64,000 nucleotides of DNA from CBDANO01 sp965197665. GTDB taxonomy: Bacteria; Chloroflexota; Dehalococcoidia; Lucifugimonadales; UBA3495. The notes under the pieces are model-generated. The model saw nothing but the letters and a program-made list of their open reading frames with translations, did no database searches and was not told the origin of the DNA. The DNA is taken from positions 62,001 through 126,000 of the forward strand of contig CBDANO010000004.1 of assembly GCA_965197665.1 (NCBI GenBank). Reading direction: 5' to 3'. Of this stretch, positions 52,237 to 60,514 are shown in pieces; the first letter of the stretch is position 1; every line of letters begins with the position of its first letter. The translations under genes and the position numbers were made by a program.

Positions 52237-53634
52237 CTAGATTTGGGGCCTTGGCGGCGGCGACAGCTTCTCATAGGCGTCGGCCACCCTGAGCACCGTT
52301 TCTTCGTCGAAAGCCCGCCCCGCGATCTGGAGGCCGACGGGCAACCCCTCGGAGTTCAGGCCGCAAGGCACCGAAATCGCCGGGTTCCCGGTTAGGTTGA
52401 AAGCGGCGGTAGTAAAAGCCAGATTGGTCAGGGCTTCCACCACGGTGCTGCCCAACTCGTGCATACCCCCCGCCGGCCAAGCAACCATCGGGACCGCCGG
52501 CGTCAGAATCACGTCCACTTTTTGAAGCACCTTGTTCATCCCTCGAGTAATCGCCCTCCTGGCTTGCTGCCCCTTGAAAACGACGGCGCTGCTCAGGAAA
52601 GCGCCCGGGGCTACCGTATTCAATACCCCGTGAGCGTAGTCGGCCCCGTTTTGCTGAATCAGCGGCGCATGGATCGCCGCGGACTCGGAGGAGAACACCG
52701 TCCACCACGCGGGCATGATGCTGTCACCGTGGGGAATGGTGACCTCTTCGATACTCATCCCCGCTCCTTCCAGCACCTTGATGGCTTGCCTGACCGACTG
52801 CTCGACTTCAGGTTGGACCCTATCGAAGAAGTAGTTGGTTGGGACTCCGGCCCGCAGACCCCGCACCTCGCCCGTGAGCGCGCGGCGGTAGTCGGGCACC
52901 GGGACGTCCACCGTAGAGGGGTCCAAGGGATCGTGGCCCGCGATTGCTTGCAGAATGATGGCGCAGTCCTCGACGGACCTAGCCATGGGTCCGGCATGGT
53001 CCAGAGACCAAGACAAGGGAAACACGCCCCACCGGCTGGCCCGGCCGTAGGTCTGCTTCAGCCCAACGATTCCGCACACTCCCGACGGGTTGCGTATGGA
53101 CCCTCCGGTATCCGTGCCTATCCCGCCGTAGCACATGTAGGCGGCGATGGCGGCGCCGGTGCCGGAGCTGGAACCGCCGGTGTCCCGGGTGGTGTCGAAG
53201 GGGTTCCGCGAGGGGCCGTAGATGGGATTGGGCGGCGAGCAAGCGTACTCGTAACAGCCGTGTTTACCCACAATAACGGCGCCGGCGGCGGCGAGGCGCC
53301 GCGTTACCGTGGCATCATGGTCCGGCACGAATTCGGCGTGGACTTTCGAACCGTTGGTGGTCAAAACGTCCTTGGTGTTGATGATGTCCTTCAGGCCGAT
53401 GGGCACACCGTGCAGCGGCCCCAAGTACTCCCCGGCCTTGATGCGCCGCTCCGCTTCCTGGGCGGCTTGGCGGGCCTGATCGCCCATCACGGTTATGTAG
53501 GAGTTGATGACGCCGTCCAACTCGTCTATCCGGGCTACCGTAGCGTCGACCAGGTCCACCGGCGATACTTGGGACGTCTTGACTAAGTCAGCAACCTCGG
53601 CAAGGGACAGCTTGGTCAAGTCTTGAGTTGCCAT
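52237..53634 (-). CDS. Amidase-signature hydrolase 2 (GatA/AtzE-like)
   Basis: 465 residues from ATG 53634 (GGAGG 8 nt upstream; an adjacent GTG at 53637 is also possible). Lys82 in GVPIGLKDIINTK, cis-Ser156 in DTGGSSSGTGAAIAAY, nucleophile Ser179 in GTDTGGSIRNPSGVCG, and the C-terminal NPAISVPCGLNSEGLPVGLQ. Translated just after a 67-residue GatC/AtzG-like protein, an arrangement seen for GatCA and for AtzG-AtzE. No GatB is present, so tRNA amidation is unlikely; a biodegradative amidase is more probable. Confidence 0.9.
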   Translation of the reverse strand: MATQDLTKLSLAEVADLVKTSQVSPVDLVDATVARIDELDGVINSYITVMGDQARQAAQEAERRIKAGEYLGPLHGVPIGLKDIINTKDVLTTNGSKVHAEFVPDHDATVTRRLAAAGAVIVGKHGCYEYACSPPNPIYGPSRNPFDTTRDTGGSSSGTGAAIAAYMCYGGIGTDTGGSIRNPSGVCGIVGLKQTYGRASRWGVFPLSWSLDHAGPMARSVEDCAIILQAIAGHDPLDPSTVDVPVPDYRRALTGEVRGLRAGVPTNYFFDRVQPEVEQSVRQAIKVLEGAGMSIEEVTIPHGDSIMPAWWTVFSSESAAIHAPLIQQNGADYAHGVLNTVAPGAFLSSAVVFKGQQARRAITRGMNKVLQKVDVILTPAVPMVAWPAGGMHELGSTVVEALTNLAFTTAAFNLTGNPAISVPCGLNSEGLPVGLQIAGRAFDEETVLRVADAYEKLSPPPRPQI

Positions 53635-53638
53635 CACG

Positions 53639-53842
53639 TTAACCTCCCCGGTTGGCGAACACGTTGGCCGGCTCTTCGTTGCTAAGATCCAAGCCGTCCA
53701 GCTTCCGGCCCATGTCCACCAATGCGCTCAATTCCTTGGAGAACCTATCCAGCCAGGCTTCATTCAATTGGGCCACCCCCAAACGGGCCATGGCGATGCG
53801 CAGGGTTTCTGCATCCACTGAGGACTGTGAAGATTCTGCCAC
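53639..53842 (-). CDS. Small GatC/AtzG-like amidase partner
   Basis: 67 residues: DAETLRIAMARLGVAQLNEA, WLDRFSKELSALVDMGRKLD, GLDLSNEEPANVFANRGG. The pattern of an N-terminal helix pair followed by L-(D/x)-x-x-P is that of GatC and AtzG, which wrap around their amidase partner and stabilise it. Its stop lies 4 bp before the amidase ATG. Too short for confident family assignment from sequence alone; gene order is the main support. Confidence 0.6.
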   Translation of the reverse strand: MAESSQSSVDAETLRIAMARLGVAQLNEAWLDRFSKELSALVDMGRKLDGLDLSNEEPANVFANRGG

Positions 53843-54005
53843 GGTGTAATCCCCCCTTTGGTGAATAGGGAATCCGGGTCGGTCAATAAGGTCTCCCGGT
53901 GAGGTTCCCCAGTATAGTCCAAAACTTGCGATTCTTGAAACCGAGACTTCAGAAGCGGTGGTCGGACGCTGACCGAGACATGGTATATGTGTGCTTAGCC
54001 GGGGG

Positions 54006-55256
54006 TCAGCCTCCCGGCCCGGAGTCGCCGCCCTTCACCCACCGGCCTGATTGCATGACCATGGAAATGTTGCCCTCGCGTTGCAGTATGGCAATGTCTT
54101 CGACCGGGTTGCCGTCCACTACTATCAGGTCGGCTAGCTTTCCGGGCTCCAACGTGCCGATGTCGTTGGCCATCCCAATAAGCTCGGAGTTGGTCTTGGT
54201 AGCGGAAACCAAGCTGCGGTCGGCCCCCATGATTGCGGCCTTGAGCTCCAACTCCATGGATTTCTTGTTGCTGTTGGAACCGAACACGTCGGCGCCGGAA
54301 CCTATGGCGACGCCGGCGGCCATGGCGATCTCAACGCTTTGCGGGCCCCGGCCCCTGGCAAAGTTGATCTTGTCGATAGTGACCTCGGAGACTCCTTGTT
54401 CCCGGCCGTGGCGGGAGATCAACTCGTAGGTGGTCAGGGTTGGCACCAGAAACACCCCGTTTTCCTTCATCAGGAAAGCCGCCTCTTCGTCCAAGAAGTT
54501 GCCGTGCTCGATGCTGTGGATACCCGCCGCCACGCAGTTCTTGATGCCCTCGGGCACGTAGCAATGGGCCATCACCTTCTTCTTGACCGCTCGGGCTTCG
54601 TAGACGGCGGCCGCCAACTCCTCAACGGTAAACTGGGCCGAGTCCAGCGGGTCGGTGGGCGAGGCGGCGCCGCCCCCGGCCATGACTTTTATCTGGTCCG
54701 CCCCGGTGCGAAGCTGTTCCCTGGCCGCCGCTCTAACCTGGGGGACCCCGTCGGCGATGGCCGGGCGGGGTGACAAGCGATGATTCGGCCTGGGGTCCAT
54801 CCGGTCGTGCCGTTCCCGCATGTCTCCGTGGCCGCCGGTCTGGGATATGAAGCTTTGGCTGGTCAGGATTCTGGGCCCCGGAATCATCCCTCTGTCCACC
54901 GCCAGCTTGAAGCTGTAATCGCAGCCTCCCGCGTCGCGGACGGTGGTGAACCCCATCATCAAGGTATCCCGGATGTTGCTTGCTACCGAATAGGCATAGA
55001 CGGCGCCCGGGTGGTTGTTCTCGAAGGTGCCCCCAAAGCTGTTCTCAATAGCCGAGAGATGAGAATGGGCGTCGATCAGGCCCGGCATGACCGTTTTGCC
55101 GGTCAGGTCGATTACCCGGGAATCCCTGGGCGCGGCCGCTTGGCGTCCAACCGCCTCTATGCGCGGGCCGGCTACCACCACCGTGCCCGGCCCGTAGGGG
55201 TCGCGCCCGGTGCCGTCGAAGATAGTGACGTTTTGAAGTACGACGCTCTCGGCCAT
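54006..55256 (-). CDS. Metal-dependent amidohydrolase (prolidase/imidazolonepropionase-like), paralogue B
   Basis: 416 residues. TIFDGTGRDPYGPGTVVVAG, metal motif VMPGLIDAHSHLSA, FTTVRDAGGCDYSFKLAVDR, SQTGGHGDMRERHD, Lys in GADQIKVMAGGGAASPTDPL, HCYVPEGIKNCVAAG, SIEHGNFLDEE and Asp in GSGADVFGS. Nearly all landmarks are shared with paralogue A (36929-38170), including SQTGGHGD and ASPTD/MSPTD, so they share ancestry and perhaps substrate class. GGAGG lies 8 nt before the ATG. Confidence 0.88.
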   Translation of the reverse strand: MAESVVLQNVTIFDGTGRDPYGPGTVVVAGPRIEAVGRQAAAPRDSRVIDLTGKTVMPGLIDAHSHLSAIENSFGGTFENNHPGAVYAYSVASNIRDTLMMGFTTVRDAGGCDYSFKLAVDRGMIPGPRILTSQSFISQTGGHGDMRERHDRMDPRPNHRLSPRPAIADGVPQVRAAAREQLRTGADQIKVMAGGGAASPTDPLDSAQFTVEELAAAVYEARAVKKKVMAHCYVPEGIKNCVAAGIHSIEHGNFLDEEAAFLMKENGVFLVPTLTTYELISRHGREQGVSEVTIDKINFARGRGPQSVEIAMAAGVAIGSGADVFGSNSNKKSMELELKAAIMGADRSLVSATKTNSELIGMANDIGTLEPGKLADLIVVDGNPVEDIAILQREGNISMVMQSGRWVKGGDSGPGG

Positions 55257-55617
55257 GCCGCAGGCCTCCTTAATAAGCGCTTAGCCCGGTCGGACTCGAA
55301 TGAAATGATTGGTCCGCCAAAAGGCCGAGTATACCAGTTGTTCAAGTTGGGCGGAACATACCGTGTCAACGTCCGGGAGTTGCCCAACGTCGAGTCCGGG
55401 TCTCTCCAGCTATCCCGGCGCGCATAGCTATAGCTATGATTGGATATTGACAATGGGCCTATCTCAAATTAAACTCCCCCCGCACGGCCAATTTGAAGGC
55501 CTAGACGGATACGATTACACGCACAGGGAAACCGGAAATCAGGGACTACATTCACTACTAGGCGCGTGCGGCGGGCGCCGCCGGACGATTTCGGTAAGGA
55601 ATTCAGGAGGTTTGGAG
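55257..55617. other. Divergent intergenic region
   Basis: 361 bp between the leftward amidohydrolase and the rightward binding protein. It should contain both promoters. The plus-strand frame is open back to 55309 but lacks a start signal, so the binding protein is taken to begin at 55618. The palindrome-like TATAGCTATAGC (55428-55434 area) is the only AT-rich candidate site noticed. Confidence 0.4.
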
Positions 55618-57510
55618 ATGGACCGATTCCACTCGGCGTTAAAGAGGTACCGTGGTTACTGGCTGGCGCTAATAGTGGCTGTGGCGGCGGTTCTAGTCGC
55701 TTGCGGCAGCAGCGCCACCGCTACTCCGCCGCCGCCGGCCACGACGGCCCCAGCCACTGCCATGCCGGAGGAGACTGCGGCCCCAGCCACTGCCATGCCG
55801 GAGGAGACTGCGGCCCCAGCCACTGCCATGCCGGAGGAGACTGTGGCCCCCGAAGCCACCGTGGCCCCGACCGCCGTGCCCACTGAGGCGCCGGTGTTGT
55901 CCGGGTTCCCCAAAGCCGGGGTCGGCGGTATTCCCGAGAACGTGGGCAAGTTCACCGTCTCGGTGGACGGCTGGGGTTGGGATAGCCTCAACCCGGTCCA
56001 AATGGAAGGCGTGGCCTTCCTGCAAGATTATATTAACGTGTTCCTGCTGACCCGGGACGAGAACCACAACATAGTATCCGGGCTAATCACCGAGTGGACC
56101 TTCGATGACACCGGCTTTGAGTTCACCATCCACCCCGACGCCACTTGGCACACGGGCCGGCCGATAACCGCGGCCGACTTGGCCTGGGACGTTAAAGCCA
56201 AGCGAGGGGAACTCGAGGGCTTTACCGGCCACCTGTCGGCCAACCGGTTCATCGAGCAAATCGCTGACGTAGAGGTATACGACGAGAAGCGGGGGAAGTT
56301 CGTCACCGTTGCGCCAACCCCCGACTTCGTGGCCTTCTACTCCGGCTCCGGTTACCATCAAGTCCACTGGGGCGACTCGGAGTACCTGCAACAGTACGGA
56401 GTGGACTACTTCGAGGACAACCCTTCGGGCGGCGGCCCCTACACCGTTGAGTTGTGGAAACCCAGCGAGCGAATCGTATTCAATCGATGGGACGACTTCT
56501 GGGGCAACACGGACTGGTACCATAAGCCCCAACATGAAACGATGGAAATCCTCCTGACCACCGACGAGGCGGCTCGCTTTGCTCTGCTGTCCAGTAAGCA
56601 GGTGGACGCCGTGGTCAACATTCCTTACATCGTGGCCCAGGACCTGCCCCGGTCGGAGCACTTCACCGGGCGCGGCATCAACCCGGAGCAGGGTGACTTC
56701 TGGACTCAGGCCATCACCAGCACCGGCAACATGCACATCACTTTCCCGAACCTGCATACTGACGCCATCGATCCCCCGAAACCCGAGGACATACCGCCCT
56801 TCGACGACGTCCGGGTGAGGGAGGCCTTGGAACTGGCAGTGGATAAGGTGGCCATTAGCGAAAACGCTCACTACGGTTTCACCAAGCCCTTGGCCCAGCT
56901 CTACTTCACCGGGTCCTTCGGCCACCGGCCGGAAAGGGAAGTATCCGAGTACAATCCGGAAAAGGCCAAGGAGCTCTTGGAGGCAGCCGGTTACCCGGAT
57001 GGGTTCTCCACCGAAGTCTACTACGGCCCCTTCAGCAACTCCCCTGGAATCAAGGAGTGGCTGGAAGCGGCGGCCTCCTACTGGAAACAGGTCGGCATCA
57101 ATATGAATATCTTCGAGATACCGGCCAGCGAGTTCTACGGCCGGTGCTGCTTCGGCGCTCCCGACAACCTCGAGCGGGCCTTCCGGCCGTTGGCCGTAAT
57201 GACTTGGGGAAGGCAAGAGCATGGGTCCGTACTGGCAAATTACGGGTACCACCGCACCGGCAGCTACAACTGCTGTTGGGATGAATACACCGAGGAACAA
57301 TGGGAGATCACGCAGACCACTACCGACGTAGACCAGCAGTTGGCGGCTTTGTACGCCATCAACGACTACGTCATCCATGAGAAGCACTGGGCGCTGCCCA
57401 TGGACGAGGTGTCCGTGGTGCAGGGGTACACCGACCGGGTCTTGGCCCATCCCACTCCCCCCCACGCCAGCGTGTTCGAGCAGCTATGGAGGGTAGTGCT
57501 GAGAGACTGA
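55618..57510 (+). CDS. Oligopeptide-type ABC substrate-binding lipoprotein (SBP family 5)
   Basis: 630 residues from ATG 55618, 7 nt after AGGAGG. Signal peptide with lipobox LVAC (Cys29), a 33-bp-repeat-encoded linker, then the family 5 fold: WGWDSLNPVQMEGVAFLQDY, LITEWTFDDTGFEFTIHPDA, TWHTGRPITAADLAWDVKAK, DDVRVREALELAVDK, SEYNPEKAKELLEAAGYPDG. Unusual Cys-rich spots are FYGRCCFGAPDN and NCCWDEY. It delivers peptides or other medium-sized solutes to the permeases at 57877 and 58818. A hairpin after the gene could allow it to be expressed above the permeases. Confidence 0.9.
   Translation: MDRFHSALKRYRGYWLALIVAVAAVLVACGSSATATPPPPATTAPATAMPEETAAPATAMPEETAAPATAMPEETVAPEATVAPTAVPTEAPVLSGFPKAGVGGIPENVGKFTVSVDGWGWDSLNPVQMEGVAFLQDYINVFLLTRDENHNIVSGLITEWTFDDTGFEFTIHPDATWHTGRPITAADLAWDVKAKRGELEGFTGHLSANRFIEQIADVEVYDEKRGKFVTVAPTPDFVAFYSGSGYHQVHWGDSEYLQQYGVDYFEDNPSGGGPYTVELWKPSERIVFNRWDDFWGNTDWYHKPQHETMEILLTTDEAARFALLSSKQVDAVVNIPYIVAQDLPRSEHFTGRGINPEQGDFWTQAITSTGNMHITFPNLHTDAIDPPKPEDIPPFDDVRVREALELAVDKVAISENAHYGFTKPLAQLYFTGSFGHRPEREVSEYNPEKAKELLEAAGYPDGFSTEVYYGPFSNSPGIKEWLEAAASYWKQVGINMNIFEIPASEFYGRCCFGAPDNLERAFRPLAVMTWGRQEHGSVLANYGYHRTGSYNCCWDEYTEEQWEITQTTTDVDQQLAALYAINDYVIHEKHWALPMDEVSVVQGYTDRVLAHPTPPHASVFEQLWRVVLRD
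55748..55850 (+). repeat. Three tandem 33-bp repeats in the binding-protein linker
   Basis: The unit encoding APATAMPEETA occurs three times (GCCCCAGCCACTGCCATGCC opening each copy) with almost no base changes, so copy number is likely to vary by slippage. Confidence 0.85.
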
Positions 57511-57667
57511 GTAGTTCCCGCCGAGGTGAAGAAGAGGCGGATTATCTATCCGCTTCATACCAGGTGGTAGGCGTAAGTAGAGTTTTCTGTGGTCACTCTA
57601 GAGACTGTCTGAGGGGTCATGGAACGGATAGGGGGCTTAGTCCCGCCCCGGAATACAGATTAGGGAT

Positions 57668-57706
57668 AGGTTGGGCTGCTCCGCCTTTGGTGAAGCAGCC
57701 CAACCT
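57668..57706 (+). terminator. Strong intra-operon hairpin (attenuator or terminator)
   Basis: A perfect 13-bp stem, AGGTTGGGCTGCT (57668-57680) with AGCAGCCCAACCT (57694-57706), and a 13-nt loop. It is followed by GATTTACAT, with only a short T-run. It lies in the 366-bp gap between the binding protein and its permeases; the rest of that gap shows no gene. Confidence 0.7.
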
Positions 57707-57876
57707 GATTTACATACGCCCGTTGCATTTAAGAGGGCGTTCCACTCAAAATACCCGAAGGCCGAAATAGTTGAAGGAAAGAATCACCTCCCTATGCCTG
57801 CTCTAGAAAATCTCCCCTTGCAGATGACTCCGGTTAGACCGGAACTCCCTGTTTCGAAGCGGTGAGGCGCTGCTAA

Positions 57877-58809
57877 ATGGGCGCCTATGCATTAAAACGA
57901 GTCCTCCGCGGTCTAGTAACCATTTGGCTGGTGACCTTAGTCGTCTTTGGCTTGCTGCGGTTCACGGGCAACCCAATCGACTACCTGGCCAACCCCAGCA
58001 TTACCATGGAAGACCGGGAGCGGATGGTAAAGAAGTTCGGCTTGGATAAGCCTTTTTGGGTCCAGTACGGTCTGTTCAACAAAGGCATATTCACCGGCAA
58101 CTTCGGAGTCTCCGTCAAAGAGCGGGGAGACCCCGCTTTCGAAGTCTTCAAGCGGCGAATCATGGCCACCGTCCAGTTGGTTGGAGCGGGGCTGGCTTTC
58201 TCCATGATTTTGGGCCTTCTTCTGGGAGTGATTTCGGCAACCTACCCCGACTCGATTTTCGACCGGTTCGGAAAGTTGCTGGCTATCACGGGCCAAGCTA
58301 TGCCCGCTTTCTGGCTTGGCCTGTTATTTATACTGTTATTCAGTGTGAAACTGAACTGGCTGCCCAGCGCCGGGGGGTTGGACCGGTTAGGCTGGAAAGG
58401 AATCATCATGCCCGCAATTTCTCTGGGGTGGTTCCTAGTTGCCGCCAACATGCGGTTGGTCCGCTCCTCCATGCTGGAGGTGCTTGATTCGGACTACATC
58501 AAGATGCTCCGCGCCAAGGGACTGCCTTCAAGCATGATCATTTGGAAGCATGCCTTGAGGAACTCCGCTTTGCCGGTGATAACCCTCTTCGGAGTCAACT
58601 TGGCCCTGCTGGTGGGCGGCGCGCTGGTCACCGAGCAAATCTTTTCCTGGCCCGGCATCGGCTTGCTGCTGGTGGAAACCATTTTGTTGCGTGATTACGC
58701 TGTCGTCCAAACGGTGGTGTTCTTCTCTGCCCTTATCATCGTGGGCGTCAACATCCTGGTAGACCTAACCTACGCGTGGCTTGACCCCCGGGTCAGGTTC
58801 ACGTCATAG
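57877..58809 (+). CDS. Oligopeptide/dipeptide ABC permease, DppB/OppB type
   Basis: 310 residues, six predicted helices. N-terminal MGAYALKRVLRGLVTIWLVT and FTGNPIDYLANPSITMEDRE are family-typical. The EAA cytoplasmic loop is LDSDYIKMLRAKGLPSSMII, followed by WKHALRNSALPVITLFGVNL and the C-terminal TYAWLDPRVRFTS. Partner of the next permease. GAGG lies 9 nt before the ATG. Confidence 0.93.
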   Translation: MGAYALKRVLRGLVTIWLVTLVVFGLLRFTGNPIDYLANPSITMEDRERMVKKFGLDKPFWVQYGLFNKGIFTGNFGVSVKERGDPAFEVFKRRIMATVQLVGAGLAFSMILGLLLGVISATYPDSIFDRFGKLLAITGQAMPAFWLGLLFILLFSVKLNWLPSAGGLDRLGWKGIIMPAISLGWFLVAANMRLVRSSMLEVLDSDYIKMLRAKGLPSSMIIWKHALRNSALPVITLFGVNLALLVGGALVTEQIFSWPGIGLLLVETILLRDYAVVQTVVFFSALIIVGVNILVDLTYAWLDPRVRFTS

Positions 58810-58817
58810 GCATCACG

Positions 58818-59714
58818 TTGGCCGCGCGACAAGGCGTCCTCGTCTCCTCCCCCCCGGGCCCGCTGTCGCTGTTTCTTTCGATTGTCCGGTGGCTGGGGGA
58901 AGTATTCAGGGGAGCGCCTAAACTTTCCCTCTTGTTCTTGGTTTTCTGCATAGTCTGTGCGGCTTTCGCACCGTGGATCACCGGCTTTGACCCAACGATT
59001 GCGGACTTGGAAAATAGACTGGCTCTCCCCGGCTGGAACTCCCACTTTCTAGGCACCGATCACTTGGGCCGGGACATGTGGACCCGCTTGGTCTACGGCT
59101 GCCAGACCTCGGTGCAAGTGGGCGTGTTGGCAGTGTTCGTGTCCGGCGCCTTGGGCACACTGATTGCCGTGGTGGCCGGGGTGTTCAAGGGTTGGATCGA
59201 CGGCCTGCTGATGCAAATCACCGACGCTTTCCAGGCCCTGCCCTTCTTGATGGTAGCGGTGACGGTCGTGGCGCTGTTGGGACCCAGCACCACCAACGTG
59301 ATCTTGGTCCTGGGCCTGCTCCGGTGGATGAGCTACGCGCGGATATTGAGGAGCGAGGTCTTCCGGGTCACGGAAACGGACTACGTGCGCTTGGCCATCG
59401 TCGCCGGCGCCAGCAGACCTCGCATAATCGCACGCCACGTGTTCCCGAACTTGATCAACTCCCTGGTAGTGATTGCTACCCTGGAACTGGGCACCGTAGT
59501 GATCTTCGAGTCCGCTCTCAGCTTCCTGGGGTTGGGGGTCCCGGCGCCGGGCGCTTCCTGGGGCACCATGCTCGCCGACTCCCAGAGCTATCTCTATAAC
59601 CAGTGGTGGCTGCCGGTGTGGCCCGGCGTCGCCATCTCCTTGTTGGTCATGTCGGCCAACCTCACCGGCGATTGGCTGAGAGACCGGACCGATCCCACCC
59701 GGCGCCAGCTTTAG
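58818..59714 (+). CDS. Oligopeptide/dipeptide ABC permease, DppC/OppC type
   Basis: 298 residues starting at TTG 58818, 8 bp after the previous stop; no better start exists before the first helix. LENRLALPGWNSHFLGTDHL followed by GRDMWTRLVYG is the DppC hallmark. The EAA loop is TETDYVRLAIVAGASRPRII, then ARHVFPNLINSLVVIATLEL. The C-terminus has LTGDWLRDRTDP. No ATP-binding genes (dppD/F) follow in the window, so ATPases must be supplied from elsewhere. Confidence 0.92.
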   Translation: MAARQGVLVSSPPGPLSLFLSIVRWLGEVFRGAPKLSLLFLVFCIVCAAFAPWITGFDPTIADLENRLALPGWNSHFLGTDHLGRDMWTRLVYGCQTSVQVGVLAVFVSGALGTLIAVVAGVFKGWIDGLLMQITDAFQALPFLMVAVTVVALLGPSTTNVILVLGLLRWMSYARILRSEVFRVTETDYVRLAIVAGASRPRIIARHVFPNLINSLVVIATLELGTVVIFESALSFLGLGVPAPGASWGTMLADSQSYLYNQWWLPVWPGVAISLLVMSANLTGDWLRDRTDPTRRQL

Positions 59715-59749
59715 AGCGGCGGCCCACTCCAGGAAACAGGAGGAAGAAA

Positions 59750-60463
59750 ATGGTGCGCATTCACGAACCATCCAACAAGTTTGCCGGAGTCTTCAAAGGC
59801 CTGCCGGAGTTCGACCTCTCTCCGGAGGACACCGCCTTCGTCATCATCGACATGCAGTATCTGGACGCTCATCGTGACTACGGCATCGGCGCTGAAGCAA
59901 AACTTTCGGGGACGGTGGAGGAGTACGACTACTTCTTCACTCGTATCGAAAACTTGCTGATACCCAATATTCAGAAAGTCCAGAAAGTGTGCCGGGAACG
60001 GGGAATAGAAGTAATCTTCGTGAAGATTGCGTCCCTGGTAAACGACTGTAGGGACATTAGCGCCGAGCACAAACGAATGAGAATATTTGCCCCGGCCAAC
60101 TCCAAAGAGGCGGAAATCCTGGAAGAGATCAAACCCTTGGACAACGAAGTGGTCGTCACCAAGGGCTGCTCCGGCGCTTTCAACGGCAGCAACTTGGACC
60201 AAATATTGGCCAACTTGGGGCTGAAGAACCTCATCTTTTGCGGTGTGGCCACCAACTATTGCGTTGAAACCACGGTGCGGGACGCCGGCGACAGAGACTA
60301 CAATGCCATGCTAATCAGCGACGCCTCGGCTACCTTCAGCCCCGAGCAGGATGAATGGGCTTGCAAGGTCATGGACAACGTCTACGCCAAAGTCAAAACA
60401 ACGGATGAAATTCTGGCCCAAATCGGCGAACTCCCCGCCAAGGCGACCACGGCAGGAGTCTAG
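59750..60463 (+). CDS. Isochorismatase-fold (cysteine) hydrolase
   Basis: 238 residues from ATG 59750 (AGGAGG 7 nt upstream); upstream open codons to 59603 are spurious. Catalytic triad Asp34 (VIIDMQYLD), Lys138 (VVVTKGCSGAF) and Cys171 (GVATNYCVETT with the cis-peptide VAT). Members hydrolyse ureidoacrylate, biuret, N-carbamoylsarcosine, nicotinamide or isochorismate. The position just behind a peptide-type importer and the nitrogen-rich context favour an amide or ureido substrate; this is an inference. Confidence 0.9.
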   Translation: MVRIHEPSNKFAGVFKGLPEFDLSPEDTAFVIIDMQYLDAHRDYGIGAEAKLSGTVEEYDYFFTRIENLLIPNIQKVQKVCRERGIEVIFVKIASLVNDCRDISAEHKRMRIFAPANSKEAEILEEIKPLDNEVVVTKGCSGAFNGSNLDQILANLGLKNLIFCGVATNYCVETTVRDAGDRDYNAMLISDASATFSPEQDEWACKVMDNVYAKVKTTDEILAQIGELPAKATTAGV

Positions 60464-60514
60464 ACCGACCAAAGACTCGGCTGACAAGCTCTGGAAGATA
60501 ACCGAAGAGGGCGC

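Noticed and set aside
52459..53586. 375-codon plus-strand open frame
   Set aside because: Antisense to the amidase with Lys/cis-Ser/Ser motifs; a shadow of GC-rich codons.
55309..55617. 103 extra N-terminal residues on the binding protein
   Set aside because: A signal peptide with lipobox begins at 55618 directly behind AGGAGG; the upstream part is non-coding in composition.
56083..57465. 460-codon minus-strand open frame
   Set aside because: It lies entirely antisense to the well-supported family 5 binding protein and has no family motif.
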